Shown: positions 1 through 13,220, counted from the stretch's first letter. The stretch is DNA of 64,000 bases from Roseateles asaccharophilus (GCF_004362405.1 NZ_SNXE01000004.1:285964-349963); one strand, 5' to 3'. Program-made: numbers and translations. Notes: generated from the sequence alone by a model not told the origin.

Positions 1-597
1 CACCGAGAGGCTGTGGCGCGAGCTGGCATAGCCACCGCCGAAGCCGCGGGTGTTGCCGGTATAGAAATGCGATTGCTGGGCCGAAACGGCGGCGCCTTCG
101 GAGTTGCTGATGCGGCGGTCGGTGGCAAAGGCCGCGGCCTCGCAGCGCAGGGCCAGGGCGGCCGCCGTTTCGGCGTCCAGGGCCCAGGGGTGGAAGAGGT
201 CCAGCTCGGGCCGGGCGGCGGGGTCCAGCGAGAGGTCCTGCTCATCGGGCAGGCCGGCGGCCGGATCCTCGGCCGTGAAGCGCGCGATGTCATAAGCCGC
301 GCGCACCGTGTCCTTGAGGGCCTGGGGCGAGAAGTCCGAGGTGCTGGCATTGCCGCGGCGCTGGCCCAGATAGACCGAGATGCCCAGGGACTTGTCGCGG
401 TTGCGCTCCACGTTCTCCAGCTGACCACGGCGCACCGACACCGAGAGCCCGCAGCCCTCGCTCACCTCGGCACCGGCGTCGCTGGCGCCCAGACGCTTGG
501 CCTCGGCCAGCACGGTCTCCACCAGCTCGCGAAAGCGCTCCGGGCTGTAGCTGAAGCCGGATTGCGCGGTGTTGCTGGTGCGGAGGTCTTGGGACAT
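1..597 (-). CDS. pmbA: PmbA (TldE) metalloprotease subunit, N-terminal part
   Basis: The first 199 codons of a minus-strand gene that runs off the left edge of the window. PmbA/TldE pairs with TldD to form a cytoplasmic protease that, in enterobacteria, matures peptide antibiotics and degrades the CcdA antitoxin; the metal site is in TldD. The translated start (MSQDLRTS) leads into the family's N-terminal domain, with GAEVSEGCGLSVSVRRGQLE and a following KSLGISVYLGQRRG stretch that are typical of PmbA. The C-terminal domain is outside the window. It is transcribed divergently from yjgA, with only 42 bases between the two start codons, an arrangement common in Burkholderiales. Assignment is from sequence pattern; the start is an ATG at 597. 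Confidence 0.9.
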   Translation of the reverse strand, partial: MSQDLRTSNTAQSGFSYSPERFRELVETVLAEAKRLGASDAGAEVSEGCGLSVSVRRGQLENVERNRDKSLGISVYLGQRRGNASTSDFSPQALKDTVRAAYDIARFTAEDPAAGLPDEQDLSLDPAARPELDLFHPWALDAETAAALALRCEAAAFATDRRISNSEGAAVSAQQSHFYTGNTRGFGGGYASSRHSLSV

Positions 598-603
598 GGG
601 GCG

Positions 604-632
604 TGAACAGAGATTTCAGAGTGGGCGACAAT
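604..632 (+). promoter_or_regulatory. Candidate yjgA promoter
   Basis: TGAACA (604-609) and GACAAT (627-632) are separated by 17 bases and resemble -35 and -10 hexamers (4 of 6 matches in the -35). The expected transcription start would fall at or next to the ATG at 640, and no Shine-Dalgarno sequence is visible before that ATG. Inference only. Confidence 0.3.
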
Positions 633-639
633 CATACTT

Positions 640-1224
640 ATGAGCGAATTCCCCGAAGACTTCGACGCCGACTTCGACGAGCGCCCCAGCAAGAGCCAGA
701 AGAAGCGCGATATGCACGATCTGCAGGCCCTGGGCGCGGATCTGCTGACCCTGCCCGAGAGCCGGCTCGAACCCCTGGACCTGCCCGAGATCCTGCGCGA
801 CGCTGTGCGCGACGCCAAGAAGATCAGCAATTTCGAAGGCAAGCGCCGCCAGCTGCAGTACATCGGCAAGCTGATGCGCAAGGTCGATCCCGAACCCATC
901 CGCGAGGCCGTGGCCGCCTTCAAGCTCGGCCATGCCCAGGACAGCCTGGCCCTGCACGAGGCCGAGCGCTGGCGCGAGCGCCTGCTGGACAACGATGAGG
1001 CCCTGCAGTCCTTCATCAGCGAGTTTGCCGGCGTGGACGTGCAACAGCTGCGCAGCCTGGTGCGTTCGGCCCGCAAGGACCTGAACACGCCCAAGCCGGC
1101 CGACCAGGAGCAGCGCCACGGCCGCGCCTACCGCGAGCTCTTCCAGCTGATCAAGGCCGAGCTCAAGCGCGCCAGCCGCGAGGCGGGTGACGACGCCGAG
1201 AGCGACGATGACGACGAGTCCTGA
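640..1224 (+). CDS. yjgA: Ribosome biogenesis protein YjgA/DarP (DUF615)
   Basis: A 194-residue highly charged protein of the DUF615 family. In E. coli the homologue (YjgA, renamed DarP) associates with late 50S precursors and promotes peptidyl transferase centre maturation. Visible family features are the acidic N-terminus, the central ISNFEGKRRQLQYIGKLMRK segment, which is the most conserved part of the family, and a C-terminal region rich in Arg and Glu ending in an acidic run of Asp and Glu. Length matches the family. The ATG at 640 has no clear ribosome-binding site. The 3' end overlaps the start of mogA, so the two are probably translated from one message. Confidence 0.92.
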   Translation: MSEFPEDFDADFDERPSKSQKKRDMHDLQALGADLLTLPESRLEPLDLPEILRDAVRDAKKISNFEGKRRQLQYIGKLMRKVDPEPIREAVAAFKLGHAQDSLALHEAERWRERLLDNDEALQSFISEFAGVDVQQLRSLVRSARKDLNTPKPADQEQRHGRAYRELFQLIKAELKRASREAGDDAESDDDDES

Positions 1225-1789
1225 TCGCGTCCGCATCGGCATCGTCTCCATCAGCGACCGCGCCTCCAGCGGCGTCTATGAAGACAAGGGCCTGCCCGCC
1301 CTGCAGGACTGGCTGACAGCGGCCCTGATCAACCCCGTCGAGTTCCAGCCGCGCCTGATTCCCGACGAGCGCGAACGCATCGCGGCCACCCTGCGCGAGC
1401 TGGTGGACGAGGCCGGCTGCGACCTGGTACTCACCACCGGTGGCACCGGTCCGGCACCGCGCGATGTCACTCCCGAAGCCACGCTGGATGTGGCCGATCG
1501 CGAGATGCCCGGCTTCGGCGAGCAGATGCGGCAGATCTCCCTGCACTTCGTGCCCACGGCCATCCTTTCGCGCCAGGTCGCCGTGATCCGCGGCAAGGCG
1601 CTCATCATCAACCTGCCCGGCCAGCCCAAGGCGATTGCCGAGACCCTGTCAGGCCACGAGAAGGCCAGTGGCATCTTTGCCGCCGTGCCCTATTGCATCG
1701 ACCTGATCGGCGGCCCTTATCTCGAAACCCGGGAGGAGGTCTGCAAGGCCTTCCGCCCCAAATCTGCCCTGAAGAACAAGACCTCATGA
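1208..1789 (+). CDS. mogA: Molybdopterin adenylyltransferase MogA
   Basis: MogA adenylates molybdopterin before molybdate insertion by MoeA. The 193-residue product has the MoCF-fold motif TTGGTGPAPRDVTPEAT near residues 76-92, which binds the pterin and nucleotide, and the later LPGQPKAIAETL segment typical of MogA rather than MoaB. I chose the ATG at 1208, which overlaps yjgA by 17 bases; a GTG at 1187 would add seven residues and cannot be excluded. The stop overlaps the slyD start by ATGA, implying translational coupling. No other molybdenum cofactor gene is nearby. Confidence 0.92.
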   Translation: MTTSPDRVRIGIVSISDRASSGVYEDKGLPALQDWLTAALINPVEFQPRLIPDERERIAATLRELVDEAGCDLVLTTGGTGPAPRDVTPEATLDVADREMPGFGEQMRQISLHFVPTAILSRQVAVIRGKALIINLPGQPKAIAETLSGHEKASGIFAAVPYCIDLIGGPYLETREEVCKAFRPKSALKNKTS

Positions 1790-2265
1790 AAATCGCCAAA
1801 GACACCATCGCCACCCTGCAACTCAAGGTGGCCGACGCCCAGGGCCGCCTGATCGAAGCCTCCAAGGAGCCGCAAGCCCTGCTGGTGGGCGGCTACGGCA
1901 ACACCCTGCCCGCTATTGAAGAAGCCCTGATGGGCCAGGAGGCCGGTTTCCAGGCCACGCTGGACCTGCCGGTGGACAAGGCCTTCGGCCCGCGCGACGA
2001 GAGCCTGACGCGCAGCATCCCCAAGGCCGACTTCCCGCCCGGGGTCAAGGTCGGCGGCCAGCTGGAAATCCGCGACGGCGACAGCGGCGAGTTCCGCCGC
2101 TATCACGTGGTCAAGATCAAGGGCCCGCAGGTGCTGCTGGACGGCAACCACCCGCTGGCCGGCGTGGCGCTCAAGGTCTCGCTGAAGGTGGTGTCGGTGC
2201 GCGCGGCCAGCGAAGAAGAGATCGCCCATGGCCATGCCCATGGCGAGCATGGCCATCATCATTAA
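1786..2265 (+). CDS. slyD: FKBP-type peptidyl-prolyl isomerase, SlyD-like
   Basis: A 159-residue cytoplasmic prolyl isomerase and metal-binding chaperone. The FKBP half-domain begins at residue 1 (MKIAKDT), the GGYGNTLPAIEEAL segment near residues 41-54 and the DGNHPLAGVALK segment near residues 123-134 are the two FKBP halves, and between them lies the SlyD insert-in-flap domain. The tail is histidine-rich (HGHAHGEHGHHH), as in SlyD proteins that bind nickel and other metals, though shorter than in E. coli. The ATG overlaps the mogA stop as ATGA. The pairing with mogA is conserved-looking but I infer no direct functional link. Confidence 0.88.
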   Translation: MKIAKDTIATLQLKVADAQGRLIEASKEPQALLVGGYGNTLPAIEEALMGQEAGFQATLDLPVDKAFGPRDESLTRSIPKADFPPGVKVGGQLEIRDGDSGEFRRYHVVKIKGPQVLLDGNHPLAGVALKVSLKVVSVRAASEEEIAHGHAHGEHGHHH

Positions 2266-2277
2266 GCGAAGACCCGC

Positions 2278-3054
2278 CTACTTGCCGATCAGCTGATTGA
2301 GCCGGGCCGCCTCGAAGCACTCTTCGCGGGCGGCATCGGCGGGCAGGCAGTCTTTTTCGGCCGCGGCCTTGCGCGAGAGGGTCTCCACCGCCTTCCACAG
2401 CAGGGCAATCTGGTGGTCCTGGCCCGAGGCGTTATCGATCAGGCCGCGCAGGGCCTGCGAGAGCGGATCATCGCTCTGCGTCACACCATAGGCCGAGAAG
2501 CCCATGCGGGCCGCAGCTTCCTCGCGCTGCGCATCGGCCTGGGCCTCGATGATGCGCGCCGGGTTGCCCACCGCGGTGGCGCCCGCCGGCACCGGCTTGG
2601 TGACCACGGCGAGCGAGCCGATGCGCGCGCCCGCGCCCACGGTGAAGCCGCCCAGCACACAGGCATTGGCGCCCACGATCACGCCGGGCTCCAAGGTGGG
2701 GTGGCGCTTGGCGCCCTTGACCAGGGAGGTGCCGCCCAAGGTCACGCCCTGGTAGATGGTGCAGCCGTCACCGATCTCGGCCATCTCGCCGATCACCACG
2801 CCCATGCCATGGTCGATAAAAACGCGCTGACCGATGGTGGCGCCGGGATGGATCTCGATGCCGGTGAGCCAGCGCGAAACATGCGAGATGAAGCGCCCCA
2901 GCCACTTCAGGCCATGGGTCCAGCACCAGTGCGCGCGGCGATGCATCACCAGGGCATGCAGGCCCGGATAACACGTCAGCACCTCCCACGCCGACCGGGC
3001 GGCCGGATCGCGTTCGAGGATGCAGGCGATGTCTTCGCGAAGGCGCTGGAACAT
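2278..3054 (-). CDS. cysE: Serine O-acetyltransferase CysE
   Basis: CysE transfers acetyl from acetyl-CoA to serine, the first committed step of cysteine synthesis. The 258-residue product has the N-terminal helical SATase domain (residues about 1-110, with [18 protein letters not shown]) and a C-terminal left-handed beta helix of hexapeptide repeats, including [20 protein letters not shown] and the [19 protein letters not shown] stretch. Length is close to E. coli CysE (273). It sits 57 bases downstream of trmJ on the same strand and probably shares its transcript. It converges with slyD, leaving 12 bases between stops. Confidence 0.94.
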   Translation of the reverse strand: MFQRLREDIACILERDPAARSAWEVLTCYPGLHALVMHRRAHWCWTHGLKWLGRFISHVSRWLTGIEIHPGATIGQRVFIDHGMGVVIGEMAEIGDGCTIYQGVTLGGTSLVKGAKRHPTLEPGVIVGANACVLGGFTVGAGARIGSLAVVTKPVPAGATAVGNPARIIEAQADAQREEAAARMGFSAYGVTQSDDPLSQALRGLIDNASGQDHQIALLWKAVETLSRKAAAEKDCLPADAAREECFEAARLNQLIGK

Positions 3055-3111
3055 GAGGGAGTCTTGGGAGTTGGGGAAATGCGAACGGGGCTCAGAGTCT
3101 AGCCGCGGCCT

Positions 3112-3843
3112 TCAACCCTTGCCGTCGCGGGTCTTGAGCATGGCACGCGCCATGCCGCGCAGGATGTGCACCTCCTCCACCGTGAGCTGGGCCCGGTTGA
3201 AGAGCTGGTTCAGGCGCGGCATCAGCTTCTTGGGCGCGGCCGGGTCCAGGTAGTCGATCGCCACCAGGCCCTGCTCCAGATGCGCCAGCAAGCCCTGCAC
3301 CGCCTGGCCATCGGCCAGCTCGGGGGCGGCCGTGCGGGCCTGCACCTCGAAGCCGCCCAGGGCCTGGCGCAGCTCATAGGCCAGCAGCTGCACGGCCTGG
3401 GCCAAGTTGAGCGAGCCGTAATCCGGATGGGTGGGGATGGAGAGCACCGCATGGCAGCGATACACATCCTCGTTGCTCATGCCGTAGCGCTCGGAGCCGA
3501 AGACCAGACCCAGGCGGTGCTCGCTGGCGGCCAGCTGCTCGAAGAGCGGGCGCGGCGCATGGGTGGGTGGGCCGAAGTCGCGCGGCGTCATGGCCGTGGC
3601 GCAGGCAAAGCTCACGCCGTCCAGGGCCTCGGCCAGGCTGTCCACGATGCGGGCGCGGGCCAGGATGTCGGCCGCACCGCTGGCCATGGCCACGGTCTCC
3701 TCCTGCGACAGCACATCGGCAAATCGCGGGCGCACCAGCACCAGCTCGGAAAAACCCATCACCTTCATCGCGCGCGCGGTGGCGCCCACATTGCCGGCAT
3801 GGCTGGTCTGTATCAGGATGAAGCGGGTGCGGGAAGAATCCAC
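3112..3843 (-). CDS. trmJ: tRNA 2'-O-methyltransferase TrmJ (SPOUT family)
   Basis: TrmJ methylates the ribose of nucleotide 32 in tRNA anticodon loops. The 243-residue product carries the SPOUT-fold signatures: TSHAGNVGATARAMKVMGF near the N-terminus, GLVFGSERYGMSNEDV in the middle, and SIPTHPDYGSLNLAQAV, which forms part of the AdoMet-binding knot. The only sensible start is a GTG at 3843, because the first internal ATG would delete the N-terminal motif. It heads a likely trmJ-cysE unit and diverges from suhB. Confidence 0.92.
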   Translation of the reverse strand: MDSSRTRFILIQTSHAGNVGATARAMKVMGFSELVLVRPRFADVLSQEETVAMASGAADILARARIVDSLAEALDGVSFACATAMTPRDFGPPTHAPRPLFEQLAASEHRLGLVFGSERYGMSNEDVYRCHAVLSIPTHPDYGSLNLAQAVQLLAYELRQALGGFEVQARTAAPELADGQAVQGLLAHLEQGLVAIDYLDPAAPKKLMPRLNQLFNRAQLTVEEVHILRGMARAMLKTRDGKG

Positions 3844-3979
3844 GGTAAAAGGCTGGGAACGCGGGCGCGCTCTGGGCTAAAATGCGCGATTATCCGCGGC
3901 CGGGCCATGCAGTCCGGGCACACCGCCCACGTTCTTTGCCTTCGCCAGTCCACCCCCTCTTGTTTGCAGGTTCCACACC

Positions 3980-4936
3980 ATGACGCAAGCCGCACTCCAT
4001 CCCATGCTCAATGTCGCCATCAAGGCGGCCCGTGCAGCAGGTTCCATCATCAACCGCGCGTCCCTGGACCTCGACATCCTGAAGATCAACACCAAGTCGC
4101 CCAATGACTTCGTGACCGAGGTGGACCAGGCCGCAGAGAACGTCATCATCGAAACCCTGCTGCAAGCCTATCCCGACCACGGCATCCTGGCCGAAGAGTC
4201 GGGCCGCGCGCATGGCAACAAGCATTCGGACTATGTCTGGATCATCGATCCCCTGGACGGCACCACCAATTTCATCCACGGCTTCCCGGTCTATGCCGTG
4301 TCCATCGCCCTGGCCTTCCGCGGCAAGATCGAGCAGGCCGTGGTCTACGACCCCTGCCGCAACGACCTCTTCTACGCCACCAAGGGCCGCGGCGCCTTCC
4401 TGAACGACAAGCGCCTGCGCGTGTCCAAGCGCACCCGCATGAGCGACGCCCTGATCGGCACCGGCTTCCCCTTCCGCCGCGGCGACAACTTCAAGCGTTA
4501 CATGAAGATGTTCGAGGAGGTCATGACCCAGTGTGCCGGCCTGCGCCGACCGGGTGCCGCCGCCCTGGACCTCTGCTATGTGGCCGCCGGTTACTACGAC
4601 GCCTTCTTCGAGACCGGCCTGAACCCCTGGGACGTGGCTGCGGGCTCCCTGATCATCACCGAAGCCGGCGGCCTGATCGGCAACTTCACCGGCGAGGCCG
4701 ACTTCCTGAACCAGCGTGAGGTGGTGGCCGGCAGTCCCAAGATCTATGGTCAGCTGGTCCAGATCCTGGCGCCCTACACCCGCGTGATCAAGCCCGAGGA
4801 CGAGGCCGCCGCCGAGGGCGGCGAGAAGACCAGCGCCGCCGATGCCGTGGCCGCCGCTGCGGCACCGGCCAAGAAACGCGGCCCGGTGCGCATCAAGAAG
4901 GATGCGGCCGCCAGCGGCGAAGACGCCCCGGTCTAA
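3980..4936 (+). CDS. suhB: Inositol monophosphatase family protein SuhB
   Basis: A magnesium-dependent phosphatase of the inositol monophosphatase family; the E. coli homologue is also a partner of the Nus rRNA antitermination complex. The active-site motifs are present: [11 protein letters not shown], the metal-binding EES near residue 73, [12 protein letters not shown] with Asp90 and Asp93, and [17 protein letters not shown]. The fold ends near residue 265. The remaining roughly 50 residues form an unusual Ala/Glu then Lys/Arg-rich tail ([11 protein letters not shown]) that E. coli SuhB lacks, so the 318-residue protein is longer than usual. The ATG at 3980 follows a long leader shared with the divergent trmJ. 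Confidence 0.93.
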   Translation: MTQAALHPMLNVAIKAARAAGSIINRASLDLDILKINTKSPNDFVTEVDQAAENVIIETLLQAYPDHGILAEESGRAHGNKHSDYVWIIDPLDGTTNFIHGFPVYAVSIALAFRGKIEQAVVYDPCRNDLFYATKGRGAFLNDKRLRVSKRTRMSDALIGTGFPFRRGDNFKRYMKMFEEVMTQCAGLRRPGAAALDLCYVAAGYYDAFFETGLNPWDVAAGSLIITEAGGLIGNFTGEADFLNQREVVAGSPKIYGQLVQILAPYTRVIKPEDEAAAEGGEKTSAADAVAAAAAPAKKRGPVRIKKDAAASGEDAPV

Positions 4937-4939
4937 GTC

Positions 4940-4967
4940 TTGAGTCCCCCGAGCGGCGCGCTACACT
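4940..4967 (+). promoter_or_regulatory. Candidate mutS promoter inside an inverted repeat
   Basis: TTGAGT (4940-4945) and TACACT (4962-4967) are spaced by 16 bases and resemble sigma-70 hexamers. The -10-like TACACT is itself flanked by perfect 8-base inverted arms, CGGCGCGC (4954-4961) and GCGCGCCG (4968-4975). The promoter call is inference. Confidence 0.4.
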
Positions 4968-4992
4968 GCGCGCCGGCTCCACCGTCTTTTGC

Positions 4993-5014
4993 AAAGCCCT
5001 CGCACGAGGGCTTT
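4993..5014 (+). terminator. Hairpin between suhB and mutS
   Basis: A perfect 10-base stem (AAAGCCCTCG / CGAGGGCTTT) with a two-base loop, followed by a weak T-rich stretch (GTTCATTTC). It probably ends suhB transcription. It lies upstream of the chosen mutS start and argues against a longer mutS N-terminus. Confidence 0.6.
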
Positions 5015-5036
5015 GTTCATTTCAGCCCCGCGCCCG

Positions 5037-7648
5037 ATGACCGCAGCCTCCAGCAGCAAGGATCCCCTGGACTTCAGCGCCCACACCCCGGTGATGGCGC
5101 AGTACTTCCGCATCAAGGCCGAGCACCCCGATGTGCTGGTGTTCTTCCGCATGGGAGACTTCTACGAGGTCTTCTATGACGATGCCCGCAAGTGCAATGC
5201 CCTGCTGGACATCACCCTGACCACACGCGGCCAGAGCGGCGGCCAGCCGGTGGTGATGGCCGGCGTGCCGGTGCATGCGCTGGAGTCCTACCTGGCCAAG
5301 CTGATCCGCCTGGGTGAGTCGGTGGCCATCGCCGAGCAGGTGGGCGATGTGGCCACGTCCAAGGGGCCGGTGGAGCGCAAGGTGGTGCGCATCGTCACCC
5401 CCGGCACGGTCACCGACAGCGAGCTGCTGGCCGACAAGCAGGACTCGGTGCTGCTGGCCGTGGTCCAGCAGGGCAAGACCCTGGGGCTGGCCTGGCTCTC
5501 GCTCACCAAGGGCGAGCTGGGCCTGGCCGAGTGCCGCGAGCCCGAGTTCCCCTCCTTCCTGGCCCGCATGAGCCCGGCCGAGGTGCTGGTGGACCGCGAG
5601 CGCCAGCCCCAGGCCGTGCTGGCCGCGCGCCTGCCCATCACCAACCGTCCCGGCTGGCAGTTCGACACCCAGCTTGGTGTGCGCAAGCTCTGCGAGCAGC
5701 TGGGCGTGGCCAGCCTGCAGGGCTTCAATGCCGACCGCCTGGAAGCCGCCCAGGCCGCCGGCGCCGCCCTGCTGGCCTATGCCGAGCACACCCAGGGCCG
5801 CGCCCTGAGCCATGTGAAGAGCCTGCAGGTGCTGCGCGGCGGCGAGCTACTGGATCTGCCGCCGGCCACCCAGCGCAATCTGGAGCTGACCCAGACCCTG
5901 CGCGGTGAAACCTCGCCCACCCTGCTCTCCCTGTTGGACGGCTGCCGCACCGGCATGGGCAGCCGCGCCCTGCGCCAGTGGCTGCTGCATCCCAAGCGTG
6001 AGCGTGCCGAAGCCATGGCCCGCCACCAGGCCGTGGCCGCCCTGATCGCCACCGGCTACGAGCCCCTGCGCGAGGCCCTGCGTCATGTGTCGGACGTGGA
6101 GCGCATCGCCGCCCGCGTGGCCCTGCGCCAGGTGCGCCCGCGCGAGCTGGCCGGCCTGCGCGCCACCCTGCAGACCCTGCCCGAGCTGCGCGAGACCCTG
6201 CCCGGCGCCGGCCATGGCGCGCCCCTGCTGGACCAGCTGGCCGAAGGTCTGGCGGGCTCACCCCATGTGCTGGAGCTGCTGGAGCGCGCCATTGCGGAGG
6301 AGCCGGCCGTCATCCTGCGCGAGGGCGGGGTGATCGCCAGCGGCTTCGACGCCGAGCTGGACGAGCTGCGCGGCATCAGCCAGAACTGCGACGCCTTCCT
6401 GCTGGACCTGGAGGCGCGCGAGCGCGCCCGCACCGGCATCGCCAATCTGCGCGTGCAGTTCAACAAGGTGCATGGCTTCTACATCGAGGTCACCCAGGGC
6501 CAGGTGGACAAGGTACCCATAGACTACCAGCGCCGCCAGACCCTGAAGAACGCAGAGCGCTACATCACGCCCGAGCTCAAGGCCTTCGAGGACAAGGCCC
6601 TCTCGGCCCAGGAGCGTTCCCTGGCGCGCGAGAAGCTGCTCTACGAGATGGTGATCGATCATCTGGTCGAAGCTCTGCAGCCCCTGACCCAGCTGGGTCG
6701 CGCCCTGGCCAGCCTGGACGCGCTGGCGGCCCTGGCCGAACGTGCCACCACGCTGAACTGGGTGCGCCCCGAGTTCGTCAGTCAGCCCTGCATCGACATC
6801 CAGCGCGGCCGCCACCCGGTGGTGGAAATGCGCCTGCGCGAGCTAGGTGCCGGCGAGTTCATGGCCAATGACTGCAGGCTCGATGCCCGCACCAAGCTGC
6901 TGGTGATCACCGGCCCGAATATGGGCGGCAAGAGCACCTTCATGCGCCAGGTGGCCCTGATCGCCCTGCTGGCCGCCATCGGCTCCTATGTACCGGCCGC
7001 CAGCTGCCGCCTGGGACCCATGGATGCCATCCACACCCGCATCGGCGCGGCGGACGATCTGGCCAATGCCCAGTCCACCTTCATGCTGGAGATGACCGAG
7101 GCCGCCGCCATCCTGCACAGCGCCACCGAGCAGTCCCTGGTGCTGATGGACGAGATCGGGCGGGGGACGTCCACCTTCGACGGCCTGGCCCTGGCCGGCG
7201 CCATCGCCAGCCATCTGCACGACAAGAACCGCGCCTTCACGCTGTTTGCCACCCACTACTTCGAGCTGACCGAGTTCCCCGCCAAGCACCCACAGGCGCA
7301 GAACCACCATGTCTCGGCGGTGGAGAGCGGCGAGGACATCGTCTTCCTGCACGAGATCCAGCCCGGCCCTGCCAGCCGCAGCTATGGCGTACAGGTGGCG
7401 CGCCTGGCCGGCATGCCCGCCAGCCTGGTGCGCCAGGCGCGCGCCACACTGGAGGCCCTGGAGGCCAAGGCCAGCGAGGGCGAGGCGCAGATCGATCTTT
7501 TTGCCGCACCGCCCGAGCCGGAGGAGCCCGCTGTCACCCTGGCGACCAGCCCGGCGCTGCAGGCCCTGCATGATCTGGACCCCGATGCCCTGAGCCCCCG
7601 CGAAGCGCTGGAAGCGCTGTACAAGCTCAAGGCCCTGAGCCAGCACAC

Positions 7649-7652
<4 letters not shown>
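5037..7652 (+). CDS. mutS: DNA mismatch repair protein MutS
   Basis: MutS recognises base mismatches and small loops and recruits MutL using ATP. The 871-residue product has the mismatch-binding [10 protein letters not shown] with the Phe-x-Glu wedge near residues 37-46, the connector, lever and clamp domains, and the ABC-type ATPase with Walker [10 protein letters not shown] at 626-634 and Walker [15 protein letters not shown] near residue 703. The C-terminal tail with [17 protein letters not shown] matches the tetramerisation helix. I start at the ATG at 5037, because upstream in-frame codons pass through the hairpin at 4993-5014. The stop overlaps the next gene by ATGA. Confidence 0.97.
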
Positions 7653-10209
<2,557 letters not shown>

Positions 10210-10220
10210 GGATCTAGCCC

Positions 10221-11078
10221 ATGAAGCTGTGCGATTTCGAGGTCGGCATCGACCGCCCCTTCTTCCTGATCGCGGGCACCTGCTCGATCGAGGGCCTGGA
10301 GATGTCCATGGAGGTGGCGGGCCGGCTCAAGGAAGCTTGCAGCGCCCTGGGCATCCCGCTGATCTACAAGGGATCCTTCGACAAGGCCAACCGCTCCTCC
10401 GGCAGCAGCAAGCGCGGGGTGGGCATGGAGGCCGGCCTGAAGATCCTGGACGAGGTGCGCCGCCAGCTGCATCTGCCCATCCTCACCGATGTGCATGACG
10501 AGAGCCAGGTGGCCGATGTGGCCGCCGTGGTGGACGTGCTGCAGACCCCGGCCTTTCTGTGCCGCCAGACCGATTTCATCCGTGCCGTGGCCAAGTCCGG
10601 CAAGCCGGTGAACATCAAGAAGGGTCAGTTCCTCGCGCCTTGGGACATGAAGAACGTCATCGACAAGGCCCGCGAGGCCGCTCGCGAAGCGGGCCTGTCG
10701 GAAGACCGCTTCCTGGCCTGCGAGCGCGGCGTGAGCTTTGGCTACAACAATCTGGTGGCCGATATGAGCAGCCTGGCCGAGATGCGCAAGTCCGGCGCCC
10801 CCGTGGTGTTCGACGTCACGCACTCGGTGCAAAAGCCCGGCGGCCAGGGCACCAGCAGCGGCGGCGCCCGCGAGATGGTGCCGGTGCTGGCCCGTGCCGG
10901 CGTGGGCGCCGGCGTGGCGGGCCTCTTCATGGAAACCCATCCGCGGCCGGCCGAGGCCTGGTCGGACGGCCCCAACGCCGTGCCCCTGCAGCATATGCGG
11001 GCCCTGCTGGAGCAGCTGGTCGCCCTGGACCGCGTGGTCAAGGCCCAGCCCCTGCTGGAAAACGACTTCTTCTGCTGA
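10221..11078 (+). CDS. kdsA: 3-deoxy-8-phosphooctulonate synthase (KDO8P synthase)
   Basis: KdsA condenses phosphoenolpyruvate with arabinose 5-phosphate to give KDO 8-phosphate for lipopolysaccharide core synthesis. The 285-residue product shows the family signatures: [18 protein letters not shown] at the start, [12 protein letters not shown], the [10 protein letters not shown] segment, and [11 protein letters not shown] near residues 196-206. Length is standard (E. coli 284). It follows pyrG closely and presumably shares its transcript. A hairpin beyond the stop may end that transcript. Confidence 0.97.
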   Translation: MKLCDFEVGIDRPFFLIAGTCSIEGLEMSMEVAGRLKEACSALGIPLIYKGSFDKANRSSGSSKRGVGMEAGLKILDEVRRQLHLPILTDVHDESQVADVAAVVDVLQTPAFLCRQTDFIRAVAKSGKPVNIKKGQFLAPWDMKNVIDKAREAAREAGLSEDRFLACERGVSFGYNNLVADMSSLAEMRKSGAPVVFDVTHSVQKPGGQGTSSGGAREMVPVLARAGVGAGVAGLFMETHPRPAEAWSDGPNAVPLQHMRALLEQLVALDRVVKAQPLLENDFFC

Positions 11079-11087
11079 GCCCCAGCC

Positions 11088-11120
11088 CGGCGCGATCCTC
11101 CTGCAGGCCGCGCCGCTTTT
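11088..11120 (+). terminator. Possible kdsA terminator
   Basis: CGGCGCG (11088-11094) pairs with CGCGCCG (11109-11115) across a 14-base loop and is followed by CTTTTC. The loop is large, so this is a modest candidate. Confidence 0.35.
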
Positions 11121-11148
11121 CTTTGCCCTCTGCCCACCGCCACCGCCC

Positions 11149-11442
11149 ATGAGCAACGCCGCCTATGTCATCGCCGATGTGACCGTGACCGACGCCCAAC
11201 AGATGGCCAAGTACCGCGAGTGGAGCACCAAGGCCATGCAGGAGCATGGGGCCGAAGTGCTGGTACGCGGCGGCGCCATCGAGGTGCTGGAAGGCGACTG
11301 GCAGCCCAGCCGCCTGGTCGTGCTCAAGTTTGCCGACCACACCCGCGCCCGCGCCTTCTACGATTCCGAGACCTACCAGCATGCCAAGAGCCTGCGCGCC
11401 CAGGCCGGCATCATGCGCATGCTGATCGTGGACGGGGTCTGA
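11149..11442 (+). CDS. DUF1330 family protein
   Basis: A 97-residue protein of the DUF1330 family, a small alpha/beta ferredoxin-like (dimeric barrel) fold with no firmly known reaction. The family pattern is visible: YVIADVTVTDAQQMAKYRE at the N-terminus, a central RGGAIEVLEGDW, the RLVVLKFADHTRARAFYDS stretch, and SETYQHAKSLR. It lies between kdsA and eno. The start is the ATG at 11149, as the longer open frame upstream only shadows kdsA. No ribosome-binding site is convincing: the upstream bases are CCACCGCCACCGCCC. Confidence 0.85.
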   Translation: MSNAAYVIADVTVTDAQQMAKYREWSTKAMQEHGAEVLVRGGAIEVLEGDWQPSRLVVLKFADHTRARAFYDSETYQHAKSLRAQAGIMRMLIVDGV

Positions 11443-11531
11443 ACCCACCCGCCGGACAAGGCCACCGCCACCGAACGATTGTTCAGCGCGCGTAACTTTT
11501 AGCTGGCACCATGCGCGCCGAACGTAACTGA

Positions 11532-12848
<1,317 letters not shown>

Positions 12849-12871
12849 GCGACACGGCTCGCGAGCCTCCC

Positions 12872-12907
12872 ACCCCTCGCCTGCGGTGAACGCCGGCGGG
12901 GGTTTTT
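12872..12907 (+). terminator. Intrinsic terminator after eno
   Basis: CCCCTCGCC pairs with GGCGGGGG (one G-T wobble) across an 11-12 base loop and is followed by TTTTTC. A separate perfect palindrome GGCTCGCGAGCC lies just before it at 12856-12867. Confidence 0.65.
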
Positions 12908-12933
12908 CATTTCTGGCGGCTACACTTGGCGGC

Positions 12934-13203
12934 GTGAAAATTCTGGGCCTCATCCTCGCTGCCTTTCTTGTTGCCATCCAGGCTCAGCTCTGGTTTGGCA
13001 AGGGTGGTGTCACCCGGGTGGCCGAGCTCAGGGCCGAGCTCAGCGAGCATCAGGCTCGCAACGAGCAGGCCCGTGCCCGCAATGCCCAGCTCAGTGCAGA
13101 GCTGCGCGACCTGCGCGAGGGCCTGGAAATGGTCGAGGAAAAGGCGCGCTTCGAGCTGGGCATGATCAAGCCCGACGAGATCTACGTCCAAGTTCGCCGC
13201 TGA
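12934..13203 (+). CDS. ftsB: Cell division protein FtsB
   Basis: FtsB forms the FtsQLB complex that licenses septal peptidoglycan synthesis. The 89-residue product has one N-terminal membrane segment (residues about 3-20), a coiled coil rich in Arg, Glu and Ala (about 27-70), and the family's C-terminal EEKARFELGMIKPDEIYVQV. I start at the GTG at 12934; an ATG frame from 12886 would begin inside the eno terminator. A TACACT hexamer at 12921-12926 sits 7 bases upstream of that GTG, which raises the chance of a leaderless message. The eno-ftsB order is conserved in Proteobacteria. Confidence 0.9.
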   Translation: MKILGLILAAFLVAIQAQLWFGKGGVTRVAELRAELSEHQARNEQARARNAQLSAELRDLREGLEMVEEKARFELGMIKPDEIYVQVRR

Positions 13204-13220
13204 CTCCCTCTAGCACCGCG

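Noticed and set aside
4989-5036. Longer N-terminus for mutS
   Set aside because: The extra codons pass through the hairpin at 4993-5014 and lack family resemblance.
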